The notes under the pieces were generated by a model, which saw only the letters and a program-made list of their open reading frames with translations, was not told where the DNA came from and searched no databases. A stretch of DNA of 42,980 nt from Hellea sp964576765. GTDB taxonomy: Bacteria; Pseudomonadota; Alphaproteobacteria; Caulobacterales; Maricaulaceae. Within the stretch, counting starts at the first letter, position 1. Every line of letters starts with the position of its first letter. A program made the position numbers and the translations under genes. This document shows positions 16,668 through 26,130 of the stretch, piece by piece. The DNA lies in assembly GCA_964576765.1 (NCBI GenBank), contig CAZNWH010000006.1, positions 1-42,980 on the forward strand. The letters are read 5' to 3'.

Positions 16668-19600
16668 ATGCAATTTCTTAAATTCTTGATATCAACCCTT
16701 TTTGTTGTTTTTGCAGCTTTACCCGCTTTCGCCCAAAATGAAATTGAGCGTCCTGATTTTTCAATTACATCGATCGAAAAAACCCTTCAGTCTTTATCTT
16801 CTAATGATAGGTTAACTGACGATCAAAAAAAACAAATACAAGGATTTTTAGAAACAGCCAGTGCTGCTCTCGCAGCCGCTACAAAGGATAAAGAAAGCGG
16901 AGCTCTTTTTCAGGCAGAGCTGGAAAATGCATCCGAGACGCTTAAAGGATTAGAAAACCAGATCGCTAAAGAGCAAGACCTTGTCAAGCCAGACGCCTCC
17001 GAAGCCGGGGCAGATGAACCTATGCGAGAAGAAGACCTTGTAAAACTTGAACAAAATTTGATTGTGCAAGAAAGCCGCGCCAACGCCTTACGCTCCGAAC
17101 TTGAAGGTTATGAAACGGGGTTACAAAACTTATCAACGCGGCAAGTCGAAGCGCCAAATGAGCTGACACAGACAGGAGAAAAATTAGGAGATCTGACAAC
17201 GCAATTGACTGAAGCGGGGGAGGGTCAATTGGACCGTGTGGGCGATGCGCGGCGTAAAAGCCTTGCCGCACAAAAATATATGCAAGCAATTAAATTAGAA
17301 GCTTTGGAACATGAAATTGCAGGCTTGCCTGAACGTACTAAAATTCTCACGGCTCGTAGAAATCTCGCGGAATTAAAATTAGAAAGCGTTGATGCCGAGG
17401 TTAAATATTTACATGATAAAACGGGTCAGGGACGAGCTAATGAAGCGGCTCAGTTTAAATCGGACACTTTATCAATTTTAGCCTTATATGCGGAATCGCA
17501 CCCTTTAGTTCAAAGTCTTGCTCGCTCTAATGTGGCTTTAGCAGATTCGCTTGTCACTTTGGCAGCTGATGCGACCAGTATTTCAAAACGTGGAGCAACC
17601 GTCAGATCGCGTTTGGATGATGTCGAAAGTGACCTTAGAGTTGCACATGATTTTATAAATTTAGGTAATTTGAATCGACAAACTGGCGCGACATTACGGC
17701 GTCTCTCCAATCAGTTACAAGCACCCCAAGCCATTAAAAATCAAATTGATACTACCCAAAAATCTCTCATAGCTTTGACTCAAAAACGTCTTATTGCCCA
17801 AGACACTTTGAGGGATCTTCCTATTGGCCGTCCAGATACCGAAAAAGCTCTGGCATTTGCCCGCCTCGAAGACCCAGACCTTATCGCATTATCAGCGGGT
17901 GATGAAACATCATATAGAACCCTTTACACTCAACATCGAGATATGTTGCTACGAGTATCGAGCGCGTCTTCGACCCAAATCAATGAAATCGTTGAATTAC
18001 AAAACCAGCAAAAGGGGCTGTTAGCTTCAACGATTGAACTCAAAGACTTATTGGATGAAAAACTCCTCTGGGTTCCCAGTGTTCCCCCCATTAATTTAGC
18101 CTGGTTTCAAAAAGCTATCAGGGGCGGCATTTTACTTTTTTCTCCAGAACATATTAGTCTTGCAAGCCAAGAATTGATTTCTCAAGCTGTTTTGGTTTGG
18201 CCCTTTATTCTTATTTTTATAATCATAGTGAGCACGATTATTTTACTTCGGCCCAAAATCTGGCTTGATATTTATCGCCGAGGTAAAATGGTTGGTGATG
18301 TTAGCAATGATAGTTTTTGGCATACGCCAATTGTTGTACTCGCTTGTATTTTTATTGCGCTGCCCTTGCCGTTAATGTTTTTAGTGCTTGCAGGCTTGTT
18401 TGAAATTAGCAATTCTCCACATCCCCTCATTGAAGACCTTCAAGAGACATTTTTATATCTGGTCATTTATAGTTTGTTCTTTCTGACTTGGAGGGCGTGG
18501 GATAAAGATAAATCTTTATTTGACCTCCATTATAAGTTTCCAGAATCTGTCCGCAAAGCCCTCAATAAAAATTTTATATGGTTTGTTCCTTTTACTGGAT
18601 TTACGACAGCTCTTATTGGGTTTAGCGAAGGAAGCCTAACCCCGGAAATATCTGAAGGCTTTAGTCTATTTTCTTTCATCATTTCTGCTTTATCATTAGC
18701 CATTTTAAGTTATCGCGTCATTTTAAGGCGGGACAAACAGCAAGATAGTGATAAAAATAAAGACAGGTCCTTCAAAAAATATTCGATAGTTTTAGGAGCT
18801 ATATTTATTGTTGGCCCGCTTTTATCTATCGGTATGGCCGCTTCAGGATATTACGATACGTCCAACAAAATATTGTGGCGATTATTTTTATCTGGCTGGC
18901 TGTTTTTACTGACTTATGTTGTTTACGGGTTTATTCATAGAACTGTGCTTATTGCACAGCGTCGTCTGGCTTTACGTGAAGCTATCGCGAAAAGAGATGC
19001 GGCTGTGCTGGCCAGACAACAAAAAGCAGAAGCAGAAGAGCGTGGCGAAACTATGCCTCCGCCTCCGCCCGTTGATGCGAGTAAATTTGATATAAAAGCA
19101 ATTTCGCGGCAATCTTCGCAGCTCTTGAATACCTTGATCATCATTGGGTTTACCGCATTAATGTGGGTAACCTGGTCAGAGCTTCTTCCTGCCTTATCTA
19201 TCTTTAATGATGTTGTTCTAGGTAGTTACACAGGGCAGGTCTTTGATGATGCGGGCGCGATTATCGATACGAAAATCCCGATCACGCTTTGGAATTTAAT
19301 TCAATCTATTATTATTTTGGCTCTAACCTATATCGCGGCCAAAAACCTTCCGGGCTTTCTTGAAATATTTGTTTTAAACCGAGCGGGTATAGATGCCGGT
19401 ACGCGGTATGCCATTCGAACAATTTTGGGTTATGTTATTATCGCAACAGGTGTCATCATTGGATTTGACCGCCTTGGTCTGCAGTGGTCTCAATTACGTT
19501 GGATAGTGACGGGCCTGTCTGTGGGTATTGGATTTGGCCTTCAAAAAATTATCGCCAATTTTATCTCAGGACTTATTATCTTATTTGAACGCCCCATTAG

Positions 19601-20123
19601 AATAGGCGACTATGTCACAATTGGCGAACAAAGCGGTACAGTCTCACGCATTCAAATTCGGGCAACAACATTAAGTGATTTGGATAATCGTGAAATCCTT
19701 ATTCCAAATGAAGCATTGATCAGTGAACGCGTCACTAATTGGACGCTTAGCAACTCAATTACGCGGATGATAATTCCTCTCGGAATTGCCTATGGCTCGG
19801 ATACCGATCAAGCGCGGGAGATTATGTTAAAGGTTCTCAGAGATAATCCAAAAGTTCTGGACACTCCAGCGCCTAATGTACTGTTTACAGGCTTCGGAGA
19901 CAGCTCTTTGGATTTCCAATTACGAGTCTTTTTAAACCATTTCGAAGACCGATGGCCTGTAACACATATCATTCATACGGAAGTCAATAAGGCCTTGGAG
20001 GCAGCAGGAATTTCAATCCCATTCCCGCAAACGGACTTGAATATTGTGTCGCAAAATTCACCGTTTGAGATTAAGTCAAAAACAGCGCCAAAACGGCCTT
20101 CAAAACCTAAGTCAAAAAAATAA
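16668..20123 (+). CDS. Large MscS-family mechanosensitive channel (MscK/MscM-like)
   Basis: A 1151-residue protein. A cleavable signal peptide (cut near AFA-Q at about residue 23) is followed by a periplasmic, coiled-coil-rich domain of about 450 residues with many Leu/Glu/Gln repeats (DUF3772-like region). Then come several membrane helices from about residue 505, a basic cytoplasmic loop with an unusual MPPPPPV stretch, and a C-terminal MscS core. The core has the glycine-rich pore helix VTGLSVGIGFGLQKIIANF and the beta domain FERPIRIGDYVTIGEQSGTV. It should open under osmotic downshock. The ATG has a strong AAGGAG (16651-16656) and the protein ends in a lysine-rich tail. It stands alone between rho and the receptor gene. 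Confidence 0.9.
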   Translation: MQFLKFLISTLFVVFAALPAFAQNEIERPDFSITSIEKTLQSLSSNDRLTDDQKKQIQGFLETASAALAAATKDKESGALFQAELENASETLKGLENQIAKEQDLVKPDASEAGADEPMREEDLVKLEQNLIVQESRANALRSELEGYETGLQNLSTRQVEAPNELTQTGEKLGDLTTQLTEAGEGQLDRVGDARRKSLAAQKYMQAIKLEALEHEIAGLPERTKILTARRNLAELKLESVDAEVKYLHDKTGQGRANEAAQFKSDTLSILALYAESHPLVQSLARSNVALADSLVTLAADATSISKRGATVRSRLDDVESDLRVAHDFINLGNLNRQTGATLRRLSNQLQAPQAIKNQIDTTQKSLIALTQKRLIAQDTLRDLPIGRPDTEKALAFARLEDPDLIALSAGDETSYRTLYTQHRDMLLRVSSASSTQINEIVELQNQQKGLLASTIELKDLLDEKLLWVPSVPPINLAWFQKAIRGGILLFSPEHISLASQELISQAVLVWPFILIFIIIVSTIILLRPKIWLDIYRRGKMVGDVSNDSFWHTPIVVLACIFIALPLPLMFLVLAGLFEISNSPHPLIEDLQETFLYLVIYSLFFLTWRAWDKDKSLFDLHYKFPESVRKALNKNFIWFVPFTGFTTALIGFSEGSLTPEISEGFSLFSFIISALSLAILSYRVILRRDKQQDSDKNKDRSFKKYSIVLGAIFIVGPLLSIGMAASGYYDTSNKILWRLFLSGWLFLLTYVVYGFIHRTVLIAQRRLALREAIAKRDAAVLARQQKAEAEERGETMPPPPPVDASKFDIKAISRQSSQLLNTLIIIGFTALMWVTWSELLPALSIFNDVVLGSYTGQVFDDAGAIIDTKIPITLWNLIQSIIILALTYIAAKNLPGFLEIFVLNRAGIDAGTRYAIRTILGYVIIATGVIIGFDRLGLQWSQLRWIVTGLSVGIGFGLQKIIANFISGLIILFERPIRIGDYVTIGEQSGTVSRIQIRATTLSDLDNREILIPNEALISERVTNWTLSNSITRMIIPLGIAYGSDTDQAREIMLKVLRDNPKVLDTPAPNVLFTGFGDSSLDFQLRVFLNHFEDRWPVTHIIHTEVNKALEAAGISIPFPQTDLNIVSQNSPFEIKSKTAPKRPSKPKSKK

Positions 20124-20165
20124 AATTTACTTTTGTACTTTAACATCTTGGGGCATATCAGCGTG

Positions 20166-22175
20166 ATGAAATATCTGGTTTTAATTCCGCTATTATTTGC
20201 TGCCCCCGCATGGGGGCAATCAAGCTTAAATGAAATTATAAATACGCCGTTATTAAAGGCCGATGAGGCTTTGATTGTTCATGGGATTTATGATGAAGAT
20301 CGCAGATTGACCCAAATTGCGGGTAGCGTGGATGTCATAGACGCAGAAAAATTGGCAACCATTTCATTGGTTCATCCAGCGGAAGCTTTGAACGGCGTTG
20401 CCGGAGTCAATATTCACCGTGGTTCTGGCCAAGAACATTTAACAGCCATTCGCTCTCCGGTTTTGACGGGCGGAGCGGGGGCAGGGTCTTTTTTATATCT
20501 TCAAGATAGCGTAGCTTTGCGCGCGGCAGGTTTTGCTAATGTCAATGGATTATTCGAAGCCGGAACAGAATTTGCTAAAAACATAGAAGTTTTTAAAGGA
20601 CCGGGCCCTGCCCTTTATGGCTCCAACGCTGTTCACGGTCTTATAAATGTTCAATCCCGATCAGTGGAAGGGCCCAACCATTTTCGTATTTTAGGCAGTA
20701 ATGATGGTCTTGTATCGGCTCAGCTTTCAGCCAGGGTTGGAAATGCATTCAGGGCCTCGCTATCACTCGTCTCTGATAATGGATTTCGTGAGGATAGCGG
20801 CTTTGATCAACAAAAATTCGAATTAAAATATGAGCAGAACTTTGGCCCGTGGTCTGTTGATTGGCTCACGGCCATTAATAACCTTAACCAAGAGACAGCA
20901 GGTTTCATCCAAGGTGATGATGCTTACTTGGATGATGATATTCGCTTTACTAACCCTAATCCGGAGGCTTTTCGGGATGCTAGATCATATCGAACCCAAG
21001 CGCGTTTTGAACGAGAATTAGGTGGAAAAACATTAGCCCTTACGCCTTATGCTCGGCGTGCTGAATTACGCTTTCTTCGCCATTTTGTGCCAGGACAAGC
21101 TTTAGAAGAAAATGACCACAGCTCTATCGGTCTTCAATCGGCTTGGTTTGGTGATGGGCTGAATATCGGGGCGGATATTGAATACACCCAGGGATCGCTA
21201 TTTGAATTTCAAGAAAATCCTAGCCGATTCTCATTTGTTCAAGGCTTGCATTATGATTATGAGGTCGAATCTATTGTCGCTGCGACTTATGCTGAGAAAA
21301 GCTTTGAATTTGGCCCGGCTGTTTTAGAACTGGGCCTGCGCGCAGAATACACCGATTACAGCTATGATAACCTAGCTAGTGACGGTCGCTCAGGACGCTT
21401 TATCCGCTCGGCTGACCGATCAGATGATTTTTTGACAGTGACTCCGAAAATAAATTTTGGCTATGATATTAATGAAAACTCTGTTGTTTATGTACGCGCC
21501 GCGCGGGGCTCGCGTGCGCCGCAAGTTACGGATTTATACTCAGCTCAGCTTAATCAGGTTCCAGGGGAGGCCGGTGTTGAAACTCTCGATAGTCTAGAAG
21601 CCGGTTGGAAATTTGATAAAAATGGTATTTATGCTGAGCTTGCAGCCTTTACCCAATGGAAAGACAATTTCTTTTTTCGCAATGCCAATGGCTTTAATGT
21701 CGTCAATGGCAAGACGCGTCATTCAGGTATAGAACTGAGCTTTACAACACCGATAACCCCTTGGCTAAGTGTCTCAGGGGATGGCACCTTGGCACGGCAT
21801 ACATATAATTTTACCGAAACTGTCGGCTCTGTCTCGAATAATATTACCGAGGGCGACCGTGTGGATACAGCGCCTGATACACTGGCCCATTTACGCGCAA
21901 CAGTGTGGCCGGTCGATGATTGGAACGCTGAAATTGAATGGCGTCATGTTGGAGCGTATTTTACAAACCCGGGCAATACAGAAAGTTATCCCGGTCACGA
22001 TATATTTGTTCTACGAAGCACGTATGATGTTGGAGAGGGCCTATCTGTTTTTGGACGTGTTGATAATCTTTTTGATACTCGCTTTGCTGACCGCGCGGAT
22101 TTTGCTTTTGGCAATGAACGTTTCTTTCCCGGCCGGCCCCGGACGCTGTTCTTTGGCTTGTCATCCGAGTTTTAA
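20166..22175 (+). CDS. TonB-dependent outer-membrane receptor
   Basis: A 669-residue receptor taking up a siderophore, metal complex, vitamin or sugar using TonB energy. The ATG at 20166 gives a signal peptide (MKYLVLIPLLFAAPAWGQ); the longer frame from 20133 hides it. A TonB-box-like ALIVHG precedes the plug domain, which has GVNIHRG, IEVFKGPGPALYGSNAVHGLINV and similar blocks. A 22-strand type barrel follows and ends FFGLSSEF, with a terminal phenylalanine as expected for outer-membrane assembly. No transport partner lies nearby, so the ligand is unknown. prfA starts 17 bp downstream. Confidence 0.92.
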   Translation: MKYLVLIPLLFAAPAWGQSSLNEIINTPLLKADEALIVHGIYDEDRRLTQIAGSVDVIDAEKLATISLVHPAEALNGVAGVNIHRGSGQEHLTAIRSPVLTGGAGAGSFLYLQDSVALRAAGFANVNGLFEAGTEFAKNIEVFKGPGPALYGSNAVHGLINVQSRSVEGPNHFRILGSNDGLVSAQLSARVGNAFRASLSLVSDNGFREDSGFDQQKFELKYEQNFGPWSVDWLTAINNLNQETAGFIQGDDAYLDDDIRFTNPNPEAFRDARSYRTQARFERELGGKTLALTPYARRAELRFLRHFVPGQALEENDHSSIGLQSAWFGDGLNIGADIEYTQGSLFEFQENPSRFSFVQGLHYDYEVESIVAATYAEKSFEFGPAVLELGLRAEYTDYSYDNLASDGRSGRFIRSADRSDDFLTVTPKINFGYDINENSVVYVRAARGSRAPQVTDLYSAQLNQVPGEAGVETLDSLEAGWKFDKNGIYAELAAFTQWKDNFFFRNANGFNVVNGKTRHSGIELSFTTPITPWLSVSGDGTLARHTYNFTETVGSVSNNITEGDRVDTAPDTLAHLRATVWPVDDWNAEIEWRHVGAYFTNPGNTESYPGHDIFVLRSTYDVGEGLSVFGRVDNLFDTRFADRADFAFGNERFFPGRPRTLFFGLSSEF

Positions 22176-22192
22176 GGGCCTATCCCGCCATC

Positions 22193-23260
22193 ATGCATAT
22201 CCCGGATATTAAATTAGCGCAGGTTGTCGATCGCTTTGAACAGATCGAAGCGCGTATGGGTGCAACTACAGACGGGGCAGAGATTGTAAAACTTGGCAAA
22301 GATTATGCTGAGCTGCGCCCCGTGGCCGAAGGCGTGCGCAAGCTGCAATCCGTGCGCGCCGAAATGGAAGATCTTCAACTTATGCTCGATGACCCTGAAA
22401 TGGGGCCTATGGCAAAAGAGGAATTACAAGCTTTAAAAGACTCGCTTCCTGCGTTGGAAAAAGAAGTCTCGCTTTTACTTTTGCCCAAAGACAAAGACGA
22501 TAATGCTTCCGTTATTTTGGAAATTCGCGCGGGGACAGGGGGCGATGAAGCGGCGATTTTCGCAGGTGACCTTTTTAGTATGTATGCGCGCTATGCTTCG
22601 TTACAGGGCTGGAAAGTTGAAATTGAAAATGATTCCGAGGCTGATATGGGGGGCTATAAAGAAATTGTCGCATCTGTGTCGGGCGCGGGGGTTTACGGGA
22701 AGCTAAAATTTGAATCCGGCGTTCACCGCGTGCAGCGCGTACCTGTCACCGAAACGCAGGGACGCATACATACATCGGCGGCAACTGTTGCTGTTCTGCC
22801 TGAGCCTGAAGATATTGATATTGGTTTTTCGATGAATGATGTGCGCGTTGATACAATGCGGGCCTCTGGCGCAGGCGGACAGCATGTTAATAAAACTGAT
22901 TCTGCTGTGCGGATGACACATGTGCCCACGGGGGTTGTTGTTGTTTGCGATGCCAAATCCCAACATATGAACCGTGCCAATGCCGAACGTCTGCTCAAGA
23001 TGAAACTCTATGATATGGAAAAACAGCGCGTTGACGCCGAGCGCGCTGATGAGCGCAAGGGTCAAGTCGGTTCGGGCGACCGGTCTGAACGTATCAGAAC
23101 CTATAATTACCCGCAGGGACGTGTCTCGGATCACCGCATTAATTTGACGCTTTATAAGCTCGATAAAATCGTTGCGGGTGATGAGCTTGGAGAAGTCATA
23201 GACGCACTGATTGGCGAAGACCAAGCCAGCCGATTAGCCGCTATGGAGGCCGAGGGCTAA
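22193..23260 (+). CDS. prfA: Peptide chain release factor 1 (RF1)
   Basis: Recognises UAA and UAG and releases the peptide at the ribosome. The GGQ motif lies in SGAGGQHVNKTDSAVRMTH at about residues 226-244. The anticodon-like region has the RF1 form (RVPVTETQGRIHTSAA) and not the RF2 SPF type. It has the usual length (355 residues). In many relatives the GGQ methyltransferase gene prmC follows prfA; here a GNAT gene begins two bases after the stop instead. Confidence 0.96.
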   Translation: MHIPDIKLAQVVDRFEQIEARMGATTDGAEIVKLGKDYAELRPVAEGVRKLQSVRAEMEDLQLMLDDPEMGPMAKEELQALKDSLPALEKEVSLLLLPKDKDDNASVILEIRAGTGGDEAAIFAGDLFSMYARYASLQGWKVEIENDSEADMGGYKEIVASVSGAGVYGKLKFESGVHRVQRVPVTETQGRIHTSAATVAVLPEPEDIDIGFSMNDVRVDTMRASGAGGQHVNKTDSAVRMTHVPTGVVVVCDAKSQHMNRANAERLLKMKLYDMEKQRVDAERADERKGQVGSGDRSERIRTYNYPQGRVSDHRINLTLYKLDKIVAGDELGEVIDALIGEDQASRLAAMEAEG

Positions 23261-23262
23261 GA

Positions 23263-23682
23263 ATGACAATTGTTATCACGGAGGCCGCCCCTGATATCCA
23301 GACATATATTGATTTTAGACAGGCATGTGGTTGGGGCGATATAGATAAAACGCTTGCTAAGCGGGCGATTGACAATAGTTTACTTTGGGTCAGCGCACAT
23401 TTGTGCGACGAAACGATTGGCTTTGTCCGTTTAATTGGTGACGAAGCTTTAAGTTTTTATATCCAAGACCTTATCGTTACCCAAACGCATCAAGGCCAAG
23501 GAATTGGTACGTTATTAATGACAAAATTATTTACTCTTTTCGAGGGTGTTGTTCCCCAAGGGGCAACGATTGGCTTAATGGCTGTTGCGGGGAAAGAGGG
23601 GTTTTATGAAAATTTTGGGTTTCAACCTCGCCCAGTGGGCCGATTTGGGGCAGGAATGACAATGAGTTATGATCCGGGTTAA
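23263..23682 (+). CDS. GNAT-family N-acetyltransferase
   Basis: A 139-residue GNAT-fold protein transferring an acyl group from acyl-CoA to an unknown amine. The acetyl-CoA pyrophosphate loop is QTHQGQGIGTLLM at about residues 76-88, and the C-terminal part has FYENFGFQPRP, the usual beta5/alpha4 block. The start lies two bases after the prfA stop, indicating co-transcription. A ribosomal protein or release factor as target would be attractive but is not shown by the sequence. Confidence 0.85.
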   Translation: MTIVITEAAPDIQTYIDFRQACGWGDIDKTLAKRAIDNSLLWVSAHLCDETIGFVRLIGDEALSFYIQDLIVTQTHQGQGIGTLLMTKLFTLFEGVVPQGATIGLMAVAGKEGFYENFGFQPRPVGRFGAGMTMSYDPG

Positions 23683-24052
23683 AACTGTTTTATGTTATCT
23701 CTTAGCACTATTTTTCTTTGTCGCTGGAATGACGCATTTTACTCAAGATGATGCTTTTGCCAAGATTGTGCCGCCTTTTTTGCCCTTTCCTTATGTGATT
23801 GTCTGGGTTACGGGCCTTATGGAATTTGTTTTTGCAGCTGGGCTTGTTTGGAAAAGATTTCGCAAACTTAGCGGATTTTGGCTCGGGCCATATTTACTCG
23901 CAGTGCTGCCAGCGAATATCTATATGGCGATTGAAAATATTCCCTTCGGTGATATGGGCGCAAGCCCGGCGGCATTGTGGATAAGAGTTGTGCTGCAATT
24001 TCCGCTGATTGGGCTCATTCTTTGGGCCAGTGGTAATTTTGAAAAGCGTTAG
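23669..24052 (+). CDS. DoxX-like small membrane protein
   Basis: A 127-residue, four-helix membrane protein resembling the DoxX/MauE superfamily. Helices are visible around residues 5-22, 42-60, 72-88 and 106-122. The block HFTQDDAFAKIVPPFLPFP after the first helix and YLLAVLPANIYMA in the third are typical of DoxX-family proteins. It overlaps the GNAT gene by 14 bases and closes the prfA transcript. Its stop lies two bases from the convergent helicase stop, so there is no room for a separate terminator. Function unknown, possibly linked to redox at the membrane. Confidence 0.75.
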   Translation: MIRVKTVLCYLLALFFFVAGMTHFTQDDAFAKIVPPFLPFPYVIVWVTGLMEFVFAAGLVWKRFRKLSGFWLGPYLLAVLPANIYMAIENIPFGDMGASPAALWIRVVLQFPLIGLILWASGNFEKR

Positions 24053-24054
24053 GG

Positions 24055-25815
24055 TTAATTTGGATTATTACGGGGGCTAGACTTTGACCGCTTATTTTTA
24101 TTGCGCTTGCCATAGCGCTGATGCGGTTTCTTAGACGTTTCAGTTCCATCATTTGACTTGGGCTTGTTTTTGGAAAAATTCCGTCCTTTAGGCTTATGGG
24201 CTTTGGGCTTAGGGTCTGAATTATTCTTGTCCGAGTCGGGCCGTGGTTTTTTGCGTGAATGCTGCTGGGCATGTTTGGCTTGGTTGCGGACTTTGCGCTG
24301 CGCGCGGGATTCGTTATCCCGCGTGTCAGGCTTATTATCTTTTGCTGGTCTGGCATCCTTTGTTTTGACGCGGCCTCTTGGTTTTTGTTCTTCGCTCCAT
24401 GATTTTTTGGGAGAGCTTTGATTTTTAGACTCGTGATGCGGTTTGTCTTTAGCGTCTGTTGGGCCTTTCCGGTGAGGCTTGCGTGTTGTCTGTGAGGCGC
24501 GCTTATCTTTGCTCTCATCTGAATCTTTATTTTTGCGGGTTTTGTCTTTCGAATAGCGGGCTTTTTTCTTTTTGGATTTTCCGCGCCCTTTCCGCGGGTC
24601 AGCTTTTTGTTTTGGCGGCGGAGGCAGCGCTTTGCGTGTTTTTTTAAGCGCCTCGACCTTTTTAAGAAAATCTTCCGGGAGTTCCTCAACAGGGATGCTT
24701 GTTTTTAAAAGCTTTTGAATGGCTTTAAGATATTTACGCTCATCATTAGCTACAAAGGCAATAGCCATGCCGTCGCGATTGGCTCGCCCCGTCCGCCCAA
24801 TTCGGTGCACATATTGTTCAGGCACATTCGGGATTTCGTAATTTATCACATGGCTAATGCCTTCAATATCAATCCCGCGCGCGGCAATATCAGTTGCGAC
24901 CAGAATAGTGACATCCCCCTCACGAAAAGATTGAAGGGCACGCTGTCTTTGGCCTTGTGATTTATTGCCGTGAATGGCGACAGCCAAGAGTCCGACTTGT
25001 GCGAGGCGTTTTACCACGCGGTCAGCTCCGTGTTTGGTGCGGGTGAAAACAAGCGCGCGGTTTACATCCGGCTTAAGCAATGACAGCGAGAGCAAGCCTT
25101 GCTTCTCGGCTTGATTGACAAAGATAACTTGCTGGGTCACCCGCTCCGCCGTTGTATTGGCCGGGGCTACAGAGACCGTAACAGGGTCAGTCAAAAATTG
25201 TGCGGCAAGCTTTTTTATGGCGGGCACCATGGTGGCAGAGAAAAACAATGTCTGCCGTTTTTGGGGGACAAGTTGAACGATTTTTTTAAGCGCGTGGATA
25301 AAGCCCATATCCATCATCTGGTCGGCTTCATCTAAAACCAAAACTTCGATATCTTTGAGGGTTATGGCTTTACGATCGAGTAAATCGATCAGACGTCCGG
25401 GGGTGGCGACAAGAATATCATTTCCCCCTACCAATTTTTTAATTTGCCGCGAAATGGGAACGCCGCCAAAGACGCAGGTCACTGAGAGGTGGTCTATGGT
25501 ACGACCATAATCGCGAAAACTCACCGCTATTTGAGAGGCTAGTTCCCGCGTTGGAGCCAGAACTAAAACGCGGGCTCCGCGCTTAGGCGCGGCGCGTTCA
25601 TCCGTACAGATATGGCTTAAAGTGGGCAGGGCGAAAGCCGCCGTTTTCCCTGTGCCTGTTTGGGCAATACCCATCAGGTCGCGCCCCTTTAAGACATCCG
25701 GAATAGCTTGCGCTTGAATAGGTGTAGGCGTTGTATAGCCTAACAGTTCCATCGCTTTATGAAGCTGCGGGGCGAGGTCGAGTGATTTAAAGTCAAGGGA
25801 TTTAATGTTTGCCAT
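24055..25815 (-). CDS. DEAD-box RNA helicase, RhlE-like, with long basic tail
   Basis: An ATP-dependent RNA helicase. The core spans about residues 1-370: Q motif (TTPTPIQAQAIP), AQTGTGKT (motif I), PTRELA (Ia), DEAD in VLDEADQMMDMGF (II), SAT (III) and HRIGRTGR (VI). The last 200 or so residues are a low-complexity tail of Lys, Arg, Ser, Asp and Pro, which likely binds RNA and may drive condensate formation. Length is therefore well above a bare helicase. Suited to ribosome assembly or mRNA decay, and often cold-induced, but neither is shown here. The start is the ATG at 25813-25815. Confidence 0.92.
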   Translation of the reverse strand: MANIKSLDFKSLDLAPQLHKAMELLGYTTPTPIQAQAIPDVLKGRDLMGIAQTGTGKTAAFALPTLSHICTDERAAPKRGARVLVLAPTRELASQIAVSFRDYGRTIDHLSVTCVFGGVPISRQIKKLVGGNDILVATPGRLIDLLDRKAITLKDIEVLVLDEADQMMDMGFIHALKKIVQLVPQKRQTLFFSATMVPAIKKLAAQFLTDPVTVSVAPANTTAERVTQQVIFVNQAEKQGLLSLSLLKPDVNRALVFTRTKHGADRVVKRLAQVGLLAVAIHGNKSQGQRQRALQSFREGDVTILVATDIAARGIDIEGISHVINYEIPNVPEQYVHRIGRTGRANRDGMAIAFVANDERKYLKAIQKLLKTSIPVEELPEDFLKKVEALKKTRKALPPPPKQKADPRKGRGKSKKKKARYSKDKTRKNKDSDESKDKRASQTTRKPHRKGPTDAKDKPHHESKNQSSPKKSWSEEQKPRGRVKTKDARPAKDNKPDTRDNESRAQRKVRNQAKHAQQHSRKKPRPDSDKNNSDPKPKAHKPKGRNFSKNKPKSNDGTETSKKPHQRYGKRNKNKRSKSSPRNNPN

Positions 25816-26130
25816 GAGCTCATTTCAGGTGACCCTGAATGAGCCAGATAATTTTTCGGATATGTTTGGGGCGCGTTAGGCGCGTTAGCTCTAAATGTCA
25901 AATGTCTTGGCATGTTAGTCAAATTATAAATCCAGCACACACATATGGCCTAGTATGAATTCGCCGTAAGATGAATTAGGGATCATACTCGGCCATATAT
26001 GCGTGGGTTCAATGGCTTTTCAACCATCTCAAATGTTGCAGAGATTCAGGTTTGTGAGCCTGCAACACACTTATAGGTAGTGCGATTGTTCTAAATATAA
26101 CTTAAGATTTAGGCTTAGTAAGATGTGAAT
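25816..26130. repeat. 315-bp gap with two hairpins, no gene
   Basis: No supported gene lies here. Arms at 25943-25958 and 25983-25998 pair over 14 of 16 positions (ATATGGCC..GTATGA with TCATAC..GGCCATAT). A second hairpin has TGTTGCAG (26034-26041) and CTGCAACA (26060-26067). They lie between the M1 gene's end and the helicase start on the same strand, so either could end the M1 transcript or regulate the helicase. Neither has a clear T-run. Confidence 0.5.

Noticed and set aside
24015..24689. 224-codon minus-strand frame inside the helicase tail
   Set aside because: It is a frame shift of the repetitive Lys/Arg/Ser tail of the DEAD-box gene; such tails give false long frames.
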